From positions 49,227,001 through 49,291,000 of the forward strand of contig NC_060214.1 of assembly GCF_021130785.1 (NCBI RefSeq): a stretch of DNA of 64,000 nt. The letters are read 5' to 3'. Shown here one piece after another: positions 11,158 through 24,499 of this stretch. This DNA is from Homalodisca vitripennis. Lineage: Eukaryota; Arthropoda; Insecta; Hemiptera; Cicadellidae. Numbering within the stretch: the first letter of the stretch is position 1; every line of letters starts with the position of its first letter. A program made the translations under genes and the position numbers. A model generated the notes under the pieces. The model searched no databases. It had not been told where the DNA came from and saw only the letters and a program-made list of their open reading frames with translations.

Positions 11158-13289
11158 TTATGGATGATAAGGGGAGCTGTGAGAGATAAATCTAAATTTA
11201 TCGCAAGCGAGCGGTACTTCACACCATGGCCGATCTGTTGAATGTGGCGAGGCACAGTTTTCCAAATTCATTGATATGTTAAGTGGGGTCCTTCTTCGTA
11301 ATGATATCAGTGCACTGGCGATAGCTAACTTTAATGAGCAGCTGGCATTGATGTGCAACAATTTTGGTGTGTGTTTGTGGATGCTAATCTTTGGTTGTTG
11401 AGGCGTCACTTTGCTCGTGATGGCAGACACCTGAACAGGATTGGCAATGGTCACTTTGATGTGTTTATATTGAATAGGGTGCGTGAAGTCCTTGACGTCT
11501 GTGAAATGCCTGGAGGCGATAGATTCCACGAGAGTGTTGTTGTTTCTGAGTCTCCGGTGGAGCCTACTGTCTCGCCCTCAAGATCAGAGGATCTGCTAAG
11601 CGGCCGGAAAACTGGGGCGATGGCGATCGACGCTCACACGGTTTAGCAAAAGTCAATATCCGTTCTATAAACACGGGCTTTGAAGAGCTGTGTTCAGTTG
11701 TCGAGGATTTTGCTTTTGATTTTTGTGGGTGTCACTGAGACATGGCTTAAATCTGCAGTTTCTTCTGATTGCTTCAGGATTCCAGGGTATAGCTTGTTGC
11801 GCAGTGATAGACTGCTGGAGATTGGTGACCGTTGGTGGTGGTGTTGCTTCTCTCTATGCAAAAAATGAGTTGAGTTTAATGTCTTGACAATGTCTATGAT
11901 AGAGTTGAGTATGTATGTGTGTATGTGTTGTATATAAACCACCAACCGTTCCTTATTCTTGTTTGAGGTCGATCTTCCATTCATTGTTTGTAGATGAAAT
12001 GCCAAGGTTTGACGGTGTGGTTCTATTAGGAGATCTGAATATTACTCTTCATGAGTCTGATAAATCTGATAGTAAGTTTTATTGGGTATTCTCAGTCCTC
12101 TGAACCTTCGGCAGCTCGTAGAAAGTCCTACACGGATAACAACAACTTCTTCAGCCTTAATAGATCACATAATTTTAAATAATGAGATGGATGTCTCAAA
12201 TATTGGCATTGTTGATACCTCGTCTATAGTAGATCATAGGGGAAAACCTATGACCGATCACAAACTAACTTATTGTGATATCCACACAACACGAAGCCAA
12301 AAAAAGAAAGATATATTTCTTATAGAAACTTTAAAAAATTTGATACCTCAATGTTTCTGAAATTGGCGGCTGAAGCCGATTGGGACAGCATTTCTCTTGA
12401 AGGATGATATTAATGATATTGTCAGCTGCCTGTCCGAAAACGTTATAAGAATATTTGATATATATACACCAATGATCAAAAAGAAAGTAACAAAAAAGAG
12501 GAGCTCCATGGAGATGTGATGCAATTAGGGAACTGACTAGGCAAAAAAATAAATATAAAGCTATGTGTATCATAGATAATAACGTGGAAGCAAGAAGACG
12601 ATACTGCGAGGTAAGAAATAAACTGAATGCATCTATAAGGAAGGCCAAAAAGAAATATTACAATGATAATCTGAAACTTAAAAAACTCGAAAGCTTTTTG
12701 GGGAACTCTTCGATCCTCGGGGGCATGGTAATCCAAACAGCAGGTGATGTTGTGGTTTTTCACCTTATAATTTGAATGACTATTTTTCTCGAATGGGTTG
12801 TGAAAAAAGAATCAGTGAGGAACAGCTGGAGTGTTATGAGAACAGTCAGTGTGATAGAATTAAAACAGTTTTTCATTTAAGACCATTACCGAACAAGACA
12901 TAAAAAGAGTGATCAACAGCATCTCCTCTACGGCCTGTGGAGCAGACGGTATAAATATTGTGATGGTGAAGAGTCTCAGTCCTTTTTGTGTTGGTGTTAT
13001 CACTCACCTAGGAAATAGATGCCTGGTGACTGGCTGCTTTCCTGATTCTTGGAAGCGAATTATTGTCCTTGCCTCTGCCAAAGTCTAACAATCCTTCATT
13101 ACCCTCTCACTTCAGACCTATCTCGATTCTTCCAGTGGTCTCAAAAATAATAGAAAAGATAGTAGTTGAACAAGTTTCATCCTTTATAGAAACAAGAACA
13201 TGTCTTGCCTGAACATCAATCTGGTTTCAGAAAGGATTTCAGCACTTCCTCTGCTCTTGTGGATATTCTTGATGACATGTATTCTGCAG
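11158..13289 (+). pseudogene. CR1-like retrotransposon relic, copy A (RT truncated)
   Basis: Plus-strand frames, in order: an SGNH-esterase-like piece (11222-11646, with ARDGRHLNRIGN near 11418-11455); an APE-type endonuclease in broken frames (11680-12360, with VTETWL, LLGDLNI, SALIDHI and TDHKLT motifs); and the start of the RT (12900-13289, with ADGINIV, HFRPISILPVVS and HQSGFRKDFSTSSALVDILDD). Homology to the copy B element stops at 13289, before catalytic RT motif A. Unrelated DNA follows, so no YADD motif or 3' tail exists here. Several frameshifts are specific to this copy, for example in the endonuclease near 11840-11880 and 12090. It is a dead element. Confidence 0.85.
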
Positions 13290-14894
13290 ATATAATAGAC
13301 TCTGCTTGTGTGATACCTAATTGGAATAGCCATTGTTTCACTCTATTTTTGAAAACAGGCAAGGAGGCTGATTCAAAGAGAGTGCAGCTATTATGATGAA
13401 CACGAATATTTCTATATCGAATGTTAGATATATAAAAGGGGTTTGTTGTAGAATACTCTTCACGTAACTGTAAAATAACAGTTCTAACAATATGCGCATA
13501 TCAAGTATCATTATGGTGGGTAATTTCTGAAAAGATTGCGTGTAATTGAGGTAAATGTACGTCAGGAGAGTCTTTAAATAAGTTGGTGAATAGTAAGAAT
13601 AGCAGATCGTCGAAATAGAGGGTCAGTAGAATAACGTTGACTTTTGTTTAACCCTATTTTAAATATGCGTTTTTGAGAAACTAAGAAGGGATATAGAATA
13701 GATGGTCTTGCCCCTTCCCCAAGCAATTATTCCGAAAGAAAGAAGTGATGTCGTATTTGTAAAGCTGAGAATTGTAAACAAAAAGTAAAATAATACTATT
13801 GGTTATTATTTTCATTTATGGGCTTTACTAACGCTAACCCATGACAGGTTAACTGTTATTTAACAAATTTAAGGAGTGGATCCATCTTTGGCTACTTATT
13901 TGGGTAAACAGTACAAATATACTATCAGTTTTTATATTCTGGTCTATTATGTCTATTTGTATACAATTCGTCAATTGTCAGAATACAATAGGTCAGAATT
14001 ATAATACTCTCACAAATCTCGTAACGTGCAAACTTTGATCTAATCAGTTCATGACCTTGTTTACCCTTCCCAATTAAAACGCAAACAAGCGTGCAGTTCA
14101 GCCGCAATATGTTTGAGTTTGGTAAGGACAGCGAGAATTGAAATTTCTTTGTTACTATAGATTTAATAAATCAGCTTGAATAAATGTTTCTGTTTAGTAC
14201 CCTATAAAAGACGCTATTGTGCCTGCACCAGTAATTACAATTTCTACATATTCCCTATGGCTTCAAAACTGTAATTTAATATTCAAGAGAGATAATGTAA
14301 AATAGACTAGTTTCATATAGTAATTTTATTAATTTCGTTTGTATACATTAAACACATATACGTTTGTCATTTGCACGTAGTGTAAGTAACTCACGATCTT
14401 GGTGTTTGAAACCGTAACGCATTAAAAGTCATGAACAGAAGATCAAACGACACATTGAAGCTTTACATTTGTTAGTTACTTCTTGTTTGCAACTCACTTT
14501 GCTTTTATCGGTTGTAACAAAGGTACACAAATACAATCGTGAAAGCCATTAGTTACAGTTAGGCTGAGGTGTTCTCTTTACTGTTTTCCGATACGTTATG
14601 TCACCCATTCCATTATCCGGCTTTGTGCTAAGTTAAATACTTCTAAATTCTTTCAATTCCGTTCCGGTGAAATCTATTTTTAATTGAATCTTTAACTCAA
14701 TATAAAAATTATAATAATTTATAACTTAGAAATCTTAATAAGTTTGTTAACCCAATACTTATTATAAAACAATACCACAACTTATTCCTTCGTCGCTCTA
14801 TGAGTATTTAATAAAACCCTGAATTTTGTAAAGTTTGATAAAAATAAGCATAATTTTTATCCAAACCGAAAGTGTAGATGTTAGTGTAGAGGAT
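13290..14894. other. non-coding DNA after the copy A break
   Basis: Sequence unique within the window. No domain, RNA gene or repeat recognised. A minus-strand open stretch at 13925-14107 (60 codons) is not convincing. Confidence 0.45.
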
Positions 14895-15290
14895 ATACAC
14901 CGTTTAACTAACTAACAAAAATATACTTTTGAATACTTTTTTTATTGGAACAATGTATATTTCGGATACGAAGTACGAGTAACCATCTTCAGGTACTTGT
15001 ACATAAAGGTTTATAATGGAAGTAAATAAATACTTAGACTGAATTTACACATGTTTAACTACCTAGGTGGCAAATTTTTGCATTTAATTTATGTACGCAA
15101 TCATTTTATATAGTTTAGAAGTCTATTAAATTCAATTCAAGAAGTCTTTGCCATAATAATCTTTTAACTTCATTTATTTACCTTAACGTTGAAGTACCTG
15201 AAGATGAATTCTTTGTATCAGAAATGTACATTGTACCAATAAAAATTACAAAAGTTGTACAAAGGTATAAACTTTGTTAGTTATATTAAA
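14895..15290. repeat. imperfect inverted repeat, MITE-like
   Basis: The left arm (about 14905-15035) and right arm (about 15168-15286) are inverted copies. Both contain AACTAACAAA, TTTTATTGG(A/T)ACAATGTA, a TTTC(G/T)GATAC block, CATCTTCAGGTACTT and AAGTAAATAAAT or its equivalent. The spacer is about 130 bp. It may be a small non-autonomous inverted-repeat element or two head-to-head retroelement ends. No ORF. Confidence 0.55.
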
Positions 15291-15709
15291 CACTATTTAA
15301 GTTTATATTTCTAATGTGTTTACTAACGATATAGAATTTTTTTTTTTTATATTTGAAGTATATTTGTTCTATACAAAAGGATTAAAAAGGCGGGTAAAGG
15401 CCCAAAATTAACCTATGACCTTCAACTTGACTAGGAATTCTCGTTATTATATCGGGAATTACCAGGCTTCTAGGTGAAAGATAACGAACGACCTTTGCTT
15501 GTCGCACACTTGATAATCTAAGCGCATCTATTACGGGATCGTTTACGCTCTTACTTGGTCTACGGTTGTAATTAGGGCTTTTTATACCTAGAGGTCGTGA
15601 TTGTCGTGTTACTTTTATATGGCTGCGTGCGTAATGGCTGCTGTTATTGTAGATTATATTCTATAGTGGCCCATACACTAGACGTGGCAAATACTCTCCT
15701 ATATCTACA

Positions 15710-16138
15710 ATGTCGACTGCTGACACACAAATTTATCTCTCCCCTAATTTCTTACCATTATTTATAGATTCGTACAGAAATCACCATTGTTTGTGGCGAG
15801 GGAACTGTAAAGAGTACTCAAAACAAAATGAGTATTTAGACCTGTGCAAAACTGTGGTGCATGATTGTAAAGTTGATTAAGTGAAGAAGAGAATTGATTT
15901 GCTTAGAGGTAATTTTAGAAGAAAACATAAGAAAGTTACCGAGAGGAAGAGATCAGGTGCTGGCACAGACGCAGTCCATGTACCTAAACTATGGTATTAC
16001 AAACTGCTACTATTTTTGAGTGATCAAGAAGAAGTACGTCTGTCGATCACATCATTAGATTCTCCGACAGTAGATTCACAACAAACTGGCGCAAGTCATG
16101 CTGATGACAATGTACTCAGTGAGTGCGAGGAAGATGAG
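15710..16138 (+). pseudogene. MADF-domain exon with one in-frame stop
   Basis: One plus-strand frame runs from ATG at 15710 to 16138, interrupted only by TAA at 15878-15880. The first 56 codons hold FLPLFIDSYRNHHCLW and KEYSKQNEYLDLC, the start of a MADF (Myb/SANT-like, Adf-1) domain. After the stop come VKKRIDLLRGNFRRKHKK, RSGAGTDA and LWYYKLLLFLSDQEE, the rest of the same domain, followed by an acidic/Ser-rich tail. The frame reaches GAG|GTAAGT at 16136-16144, a perfect splice donor, so the end looks like a real exon boundary. MADF proteins bind DNA as transcription factors and also occur as accessory proteins of PIF/Harbinger transposons. The stop suggests a pseudogene, though a sequencing error or polymorphism is possible. 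No following exon was found. Confidence 0.7.
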
Positions 16139-16189
16139 GTAAGTTTAGTCTGTATTTTAATCCCGTTTTACAGAGTATCGCTATGTTAA

Positions 16190-17218
16190 GTTAAAAAAAC
16201 ATACACGATTAATTGCCACAAACATCCGAAATCCACCAAGAATAGTTCCTTTACGCTTTAAAGCATTTTTATCAGATCGGCTGTGGTAAAATGGTGCCTT
16301 ATCATCTCTTTTTGACTAACAAACTTCAAGTTTATAATTATGAAAGGTACATGTGTACAAAGTTCGATAAAAATGAAGAAAAACATTACGGGTTTTATGA
16401 TATTTTAGTTACAAAGCTTTAAACGGTGATCATTTTAAAACCGGACGTCATATAAAATAATAATAAATGTTTTGTAGAAACATAAATATAGCAAATTTGA
16501 ACAACATCAGATAAAAGGCATAAAATAATAATAAAAAACATTTCGTGAACAAATCATGATTTCCTTTTGTTTTAATCTGAGAAAACACCTCTCGAAGTTT
16601 TTAAAAGCCATTTTTCACACTATGTATGGTGGGAACTTGGGAGTATTTAAAAACAGTTTGGTTTTTATTTTTTAAGTACCAAAGTACACATTTTGTATTT
16701 TTTGTATTACCAATTCAACATAACATTTCAGGTTAACCCCTGTAACAGTATACAGACACAAAAAGATTAAAGCATCTTTGAAAACAGCCATAATAAATTA
16801 TTGCTGAACTCTTTCCATTGAAATGTATAAGTCATAAGTCTAAGCTCATTAAAGTCAAAATAATTTGCTTTTTGTTTTTTATATTGATTAATAACCATCA
16901 TGCTTAATATACAAAAATTTCGTTATAACCCACTATTTTATAGAAGATGGTTTATGCAAAAATCACTATTTATTAATTAATTAGCCAAGTAAAAAATTTC
17001 AATCTTTTGAATCCATGTTATTGATGGAGAATCCAGACAAAAATCTATATAAATCTAAGTTTTATCATGAATTTTCTTATTTATCGTTTTTTTTATAGAT
17101 GGAATGGCAAATAAAATAAATAATAGGTAGCACTATTACTGCTTTTTCCTCCTGTAGGGAGCATAAATTATAGACAAACTTAGTGAATATAACACATTTA
17201 TGTAAAGTTTATATATAC
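16190..17218. other. AT-rich DNA, no gene recognised
   Basis: It would be the intron side of the MADF exon if that gene is real. I see no following exon, repeat or RNA gene. Confidence 0.4.
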
Positions 17219-17249
17219 AGTATATATATATATATATATATATACATAT

Positions 17250-17324
<75 letters not shown>

Positions 17325-17330
17325 CGTGTG
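17219..17330. repeat. (TA)n then (TG)n/(CG)n microsatellite
   Basis: About 26 bases of TA repeat pass through a short ACATATACG junction into about 65 bases of TG repeat, ending in a short alternating CG run and GTGTGAG. Alternating purine-pyrimidine tracts of this kind favour Z-DNA. Confidence 0.95.
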
Positions 17331-18780
17331 AGTACTATATATTTATATAATTGTATAATATATAAGTATATATTTTTTAATAGTCATTTTAGAAGATAGA
17401 CAATTTCTACGTGAAATGCATATATGAACAGTTTCTGCTACAATAATAAGCTCTGGGTTCTATGTTTCGCAATCATTAGCAAGTGTTTACATTTATGTTC
17501 CGTGGAAGGATAAATAAGGTTGTTGATGGTTTGCCTACAGGTATTGTGTTATTATGCTTGTTTACCTCTATTACATATGCATGCAGATCTATAAATGTAT
17601 GAAAAAACTTTCTGGTTGTTAGATATAAGACTTAAGTTGTATAAGTAGGCACATAACATCAATCTTTAGAATAGAAAAACATATATATTATGGCTGAATC
17701 TATTCAAATAAATTCCAAACACTAATGACAACGTGGGTGGCTAGACGGTGGCCTATTGATGGAGTAGGTTTAGAAATACAACTCGGAGACGTGACATTTG
17801 TCGTGTTAAGACAATTTAAAAGAAAATTACTTATGAGTCCATAATTATTTAAAGAAATGCATATGATTGTTATAAGGTAATGTGTTAATAAACAGTCATC
17901 AATAAAGGTTTACTTTTTTGTGTTAAATATTATATTTACTCTATTATATTTTTTTACTATTTAATTGTAATAATTATTATCTAGAATTCGCACAGTAATT
18001 TTGCTAAGATATAATCGAGATTATTGTTCCGTTTTATTAATAATTTGTATTTTTTGTTTTATCCATTTCTTGTAATAACATCATAGCTTATGAAAATGAT
18101 TTAGTTTTAACTCAAGCAGTTGCTTCAATTTAAAAAAATCGATGCTGTTATAACAGCACAAGCTATCTCTGTAACAGTAATATGAAATACAGGATTATTT
18201 CATAATTTAAATATAAACTTTAAAGATTTTTGTGATTCAAAAGAAAATTATTGTAGATGTTACAAAGAAGGGTTATAAATCTGTTTTGAACTTAAAATTT
18301 ATTCTTGGATATATAATAGTGATGACTCATTATAAATAAATTTATTTGCTCTAATCATAGCCAAATTTTCTCTTGTCTGACTAGCCCCTAGTATCACCTG
18401 CTACAATATTATACTCTGAACTTGTTGAATTGCTGGAATACCTCTTACAATCTAGAATACCCAAGTAGGATAGACTGATCAATATGAGTTTGTATGTCGA
18501 TCACAAGATCCAGATGAGTCTATTGCTGAATCTATTGCAACGCTTCGGAAGTTAAATACTACTTGTTAGTTTAATTGTGAAAATCAGGAATGTAACGCTT
18601 TAAAAATTAATAAATTTATCACGGTACTAGTAATTAGGGGCTAAAGTGACGCGTACCTTAGAGAAAAGCCGTTACAGATGAAATATTTGGTATATGTTAA
18701 CCAGGGACCTATAGAGTAGTATTTACGTACGTACACCAAGGGAATGTAATATAAAATTGATAGATATATGTATTTGTATA
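17331..18780. other. AT-rich DNA, no gene recognised
   Basis: No domain, repeat or RNA gene recognised. Confidence 0.4.
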
Positions 18781-19278
18781 CAGGGGTGTGTGCAATGATG
18801 ATGTTGAGGTATTAAATGCAACAAACTCTATAAACGTAGAGTATAATAAAAAAATCTAATTGAGGAAAAAACAAAACCCGTAGTGTATTTAGACTTCCTC
18901 CACCACATACAGCCAGTTAAAAAAACTACATATCTGTGTACATTACTAGTGTAGTCTGCTATTTTACCAGAAATAAAATATACATTTATATTATTGTAAT
19001 TTTTTATGTTGTATAAATATCGTGACAAACACATATTTTAAATTAAGGACGATTTATTTTAACTGCTAACTCCCACCAAACTAAAGTTGAAGACGACAAT
19101 CATGAGGTAGGTCAAGTCAAAATGTCACGTCATAGTGAAATGTACCTTATGTGTATGTACTCTGTTGGCTGAGAGTTAGTGAAACCTTCAGAGTTTCATC
19201 AGACATTTTATTCTCTCTTTCTATTTCTTCCTCCTGTACGGGAGCGGTTGAAATTGTGGAAATTTTCGTTACACCCTG
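18781..19278. mobile_element. possible Tc1/mariner-type MITE
   Basis: Starts CAGGGGTGTGTG after TA (18779-18780) and ends ACACCCTG before TA (19279-19280). The ends form an 8-9 bp inverted repeat with a TA target duplication, the same terminal style as the 2568-bp element in copy B (ends CAAGGGTGTCCC). The inside has no transposase. The short inverted repeat could be chance. Confidence 0.3.
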
Positions 19279-19280
19279 TA

Positions 19281-20340
19281 TGTTTAAAAGCTTCTTTGAA
19301 TTTTTCTACGCTGTATTTGAGTACTTTGTGTTAGTTATATTGGTAAATAATTATTACAATGAGCTTTATTCATCCATAAAATGTTAGATTATTGCATACG
19401 TTTATTACTACTTTTCACTGAAACTTAACTGTTTATTATTAAATTTATATAATTAACACTAAAATACTATTAAATTATTACAGTAAGAAATTAATTACTT
19501 TAGTATTCAAATTAAAGTTTATATTTTAATGTGCACAATAGATAGGTTTTGAATTTTATATAGAATCAAAAAGAGTAATGTAAAAGCGATGGCATTCTTT
19601 GGTTGCAACTCATTATATAATAAGTGTTTGCTGTTATGGCACGAATCGAACCAAAAATTATTCACGCCCTTTGGAATCTTCATTCGAAAAACTATTCCTG
19701 TTTAATTTTTAATTATAAAAATGGAAATCTTTAAGACTTGGGAGTATTTTTATAATATGGCTATAATTATAAACATACCTTTTTTCAATGTTTCATTATT
19801 TGTGGTAGACGGATTTGCGAAATAGGTACACAAATATACACATTATTTGTGTATATATGGAATACATAATTGTTTTATTACATATTGCTTGAACGCTAAT
19901 TGTTTGGTGAGGGGTTTACCCGCTGATGCTTAGTACAGCTCCCTGCAGAGCTTCGTCTATTAGTTCTTTATATCAGTATAATTAAATGGTGTATTGAAAT
20001 TTATCTTCAATACACATACAGTGCTGTATTACCAATAGCTCTCGACTATTGTCTTGTTTCCAGGAAATAAAACTAACAAACCTTAGTTAGGATGTTACTG
20101 TTACTTGTATTTACGACAAATATAATAATATTATAAATATAACTTACTACTTATTTATTTACGTACTTACGTGTTACTTTGTTAGGTACTTAATTTATGT
20201 TCAGGTGCTTTTTTTAAGGGTGAGGAAATTGTTTGAAATTGTCATAAATTTGAACGTGTATGCTTAGTGTAAGCTTTATGATTCTATTTGTGTTGCAAAT
20301 GATTTGCTTTATTGTGGTGGGTCTCACTTGTAATATATAT
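19281..20340. other. AT-rich DNA, no gene recognised
   Basis: No convincing coding sequence. The open stretch at 19151-19387 overlaps the MITE candidate and resembles nothing known. Confidence 0.4.
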
Positions 20341-20344
20341 TATA

Positions 20345-20396
<52 letters not shown>
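20341..20396. repeat. (TA)n microsatellite
   Basis: Long TA array just left of duplication copy B. Confidence 0.95.
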
Positions 20397-20401
<5 letters not shown>

Positions 20402-23400
20402 AATTACATTATTAAAGTCTTTTTGGACAGCTGTTTATATGTCATGTATTGTCAGCTATGCCATCTTATTGTGTCAAATGTGTTGTATAATTATAATAGT
20501 TTACCATTGGAAATAAATAAATAACACAGCCTACAAAGAGAAGCATTAAACACTGGTTATAAGTTACACTAACAAATATTATTTTTTTCTCAATGCTTAT
20601 TAAATATAACTGAAACTTTTTACAGAGTGTACCGTAACTCTCTGGGCAAAGGTATACCCAGTTATTGATCAGGTCGTGACAAAAATATTTCACCACATGA
20701 ACAAGAATCTCCGATGCTTGGTTTCCTATTTTTCAGCCTTTATGTGATATCCTAAACTAATAAATACAATTATAGCTAATTTTGCTCAAATTTGTATGAT
20801 AAAAAAGTTAGTTACTGAATATCGTATCATGGAATTATCTTAGGTTCTAAAAATTAGCGGTCATTAAAACTTTAAACATTATATATCTTAAGAATATGCA
20901 ATTTTTCTCAATAATTGCAAGAATAAATGAAATTTGTAGAGGTTTTTAATCTAATTATACTAAATTATTTTTAACTAAATAATAAATAGTGGATTTAGGC
21001 CACATTTACTGTGACAAGACATGACTCATATTAAGAGCTGCTGCTCATTCAGTTTTTGCATTGTTCGATATTCTCTGAAGACATCAATGTCCATTAATTT
21101 GAGTTCATTGAGCACATATTTTATGGATAATAGTTATAAAAAAATTTAAAACACACAGTAAATGATCTATGCACTATAATATAAAATAATATAAGATTTT
21201 TAACAAGTGAAAATTTTATTAATAACATAGGACGAAAATGTAATAAATTATATGTAATCGTCAACACAATTAAAGATATTTAACCTATGAACGCTATAAC
21301 CTCATTACTGGAACCTTTATTACATAAAATTGTCATAGAACTGAACTTACAAAAAAATGTAAATGCATCATGTATCATAATATCTAGAGTAATATTTAAC
21401 TGCAGGCAGGAATCCTGGCATGAAACTTCGTTTCTAGATAGATGAGAATGAATTCTATGATGGTGCATGTAAAAACATGGAAATTGGTTGAGCGTGAAAA
21501 AAGTCTATTACTCGATAGACTAACATAATTTATCTTTTAACTGCCAAGGCAATGTAGGCTCTTAGAAGATTGTATATCTGCACTCCTGTAGACATGTTTA
21601 TTTAATGTAATTAACTTTATGGCTTTAAATTGTGTATGTAAATTATCGAAGCTTGTTACATTGCATGTGGTGTGGGATATTATTTTCTTGTATATTGTCA
21701 TTAATAAAGTGCCTGAATATAAAACTTTTATTCGTCCACGAATAAGCTTTTATTTATTAGTAAATAATCACTACATTGACTAAAACATTGCAGAGACAAA
21801 TTGTGCAATTGACATCGTTTAGAGGCTTGTTATCGTACTAATTGGGAGCTTGATATCTGCTGATGGATAACATGTACTCGATGGTAATATGTTCACTTCA
21901 CAGACTAATTGATTCCAATTTAAACCCTAGATTACCTAACATGCATTGCAAATTGGCTCGTGAAGCGAATTGAACTGCTTTGTACCCATAGTCATCCTCC
22001 TAACTTTTATTAGAAATTATATGTATTATAAATCTTTTTGTAGCTTTACGATACAAATTATTCATGAACACTCTAACGCAATTTAAGTAAACTGTATTTT
22101 ACCGTAAAACTGAGCTTATAAATGATTCCCATATATTAAACTGATTAGAATGAACTAGTGTGCTGAATTTAACATAACGAATAATACATTAATAATGTTC
22201 AAAAAGTATACCTGATCTAGCACATTAATTTACCTTTTATATAGTTATAACACTATTAATTATTTAAATATGACTGATACATCTTTTCTATATAAATAAT
22301 AAATATGATTATAGTCATTATTTATTAAAACACATATTGAAAACGTAACTTGGTCAAAGATGCTGGATATGAGTAATAGTTCATGTTCTACACAACAATG
22401 TAATACGTACATGTAATAATATAGGTATTACACCAGTATACTAGAGTGTTACATGCGCAGTGCAATCCTGTGGGAGAGCTTAGTGTTGGATAATGTACCA
22501 CAATAACAATACCGCACACAAATTACAATTGTGACTATTAAATTCGTGTTTCTATTATACATCTTAATCTTACTTGGAAACAAAGTACTAACAGAGCAAA
22601 TTAATAATTTACTTTACTGTGAACATCAAACACAATTAAAATAGTTTGAATAAGTTCCATAAATCGTGTAACTTCAAGAGACAACTTCAATTGTAGATAA
22701 ACGTTAAGTTATTTCATATGAAATTTATTACAACTGTTTATATTATTTTTATTTCAAATTAGTCTATATTTTGTTATCTAATAGAGTGTTTACTAGTGAC
22801 ATGTATACTCAAAGACGAAAATATATAATGAAATAATATAATACGGAAGATATAAAACTATTTTGATCAATTTGCAATGTATCTCTCTCTATCTAATGTC
22901 ATATAATCATATGCGCTGTAACTCCATATTTGCATTCATGAGAAACGTCATGTGTAAACTCAATTAATTAAACATCTTGGAACTAAGAATTCTGATATAT
23001 ACTAACTATATACAGTATTTATGTTAGTTAACTAGTACTTATAATCTGAGTTTTACTATTGCTCTTATATAAGAAATTATTATATTATTATTAATACATA
23101 CAATTTCTATAAATATAACTGAAAAAATATTAAAATATATACTCAAGCAGCTACGCTTTTATATATAAGTGTGTTTCTTAGCACAAGACAATATAATTAG
23201 TAAACACAAGAATGTTCTTACAAATATAATATGGGTTATTATACAGATACCAGTTATTTTGAGTAATTGTAAGGGGATGAACTAAAACTAGTTTTTAAGC
23301 TCTTTAACACACGGATCAAGGGTTGCTATGTCTATAGCACTCGGTATAGCGGCTATGATCGATGTCCACACATCGGATTTGTATTCATAGCCACGAGTAA

Positions 23401-23556
23401 AATTAATATTCAAATTGTGATTCAAATTTTCCGTCAACTGCCTTGTACAGTAAATCATTTGGCTGCGTTTTTGGACATCGTGTTTTAATTACATATATGT
23501 TTAATCTTCCCTGACTAATTTAATGTTTTATGGATCTCAATAAGATTTTAAAACAA

Positions 23557-24490
23557 ATCAACCAGGTGATTAGAGAATATGTATTGCCTTTAAAATCGTT
23601 TGATACTGCTAAACATACGAGTATATGCATATTTTGAAATTCTAAATAAATATGTATTTCCTTTTTTGCGATAAAGAATAAATTTATATTTATAAATATA
23701 TTATAAACCTATAAATGAAAATGTTTAATTTTATAAACGTTCATCTAGAGTTTCATATTTAAAAAAATATTATTTCATATATTTCAAAATTTTCCCTGAA
23801 AAATTAGGTTTCTATAATTTATTAATTATATTGAATTGCCTGAGTACAATTTAATATGTTATTTATGAAAATAAGAAGTTCAATCAATCTGACCAGGCGG
23901 TTATAGAGTAAGTATTGCTTTTAAAATATTTCATATAGCTAGATATACTAGTATATGCATTATTTAACATTCTAAATAAATACGATTTTCCTTTTTGGTT
24001 ATAATAAAATATATTAGTATTATAAATGGATTACAGTATAAGCATATAAAGGCGAACAAAATTGTGTTGTTTTATAAAAACTCATCTAGAATTTTTAAAT
24101 TTTATTCATGAGTCCTAAATATTTCAAAAATATCCCCAAAACACTGTTGTTTCATTAATTGTATTGAATTGGATGAGTGTAATTTGGTCTATTATTTATG
24201 ATAGAGGGATTTTAAATCCGGTTAAACTGGGCGGTTATGAAATAAGTATTACTTTGAAAATATTGTATATAGCCTAATATACGATTGTATAGAAAATATG
24301 TTTTTTCCTTTTTTCCGTAAAAACATTTACAGTAAAAAAATTATTTTTTATTTATAAATGAGTCATAGGGGTTTAGAAGTGAATGGAAAAGTATTACTTT
24401 TTATACTTTCATCTAGAGTTTTTATTTTATTTCATTTTTTAAGACATTTTAAAATGATCCCCAGAAAACTGGGTCTTTATAAATTATTAG
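23557..24490 (+). repeat. three-unit ~330-bp tandem repeat (copy B)
   Basis: Units begin near 23557, 23887 and 24216 with the same internal landmarks as the array in copy A (GGTTAT..GAGTAAGTATTGC, TTCATCTAGAGTTT or TTCATCTAGAATTT). Unit 3 runs directly into the Penelope-like piece. Confidence 0.7.
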
Positions 24491-24499
24491 TTGAATTGT

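Larger units (their letters stand above)
6078..13289. repeat. large direct duplication, copy A
   Basis: From TTGTATAATTATAA at 6078 to CTGCAG at 13289, this stretch matches copy B (20483-30574) in the same orientation, with long identical runs broken by scattered substitutions and small indels. It lacks the 2568-bp transposon and most of a ~345-bp Penelope-like piece present in copy B. 6160-11150 has no recognisable gene. The right break falls inside the RT domain of a CR1-like element, so that element is cut off here. The left break touches a poly-C tract. Confidence 0.92.

Noticed and set aside
11158..11529. Minus-strand frames over the LINE esterase segment (also 28504-28815)
   Set aside because: Antisense shadows; the plus strand carries the recognisable motifs.
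18360..18560. Possible tRNA- or 5S-derived SINE
   Set aside because: No A/B-box spacing, no cloverleaf and no A-rich tail could be made out.
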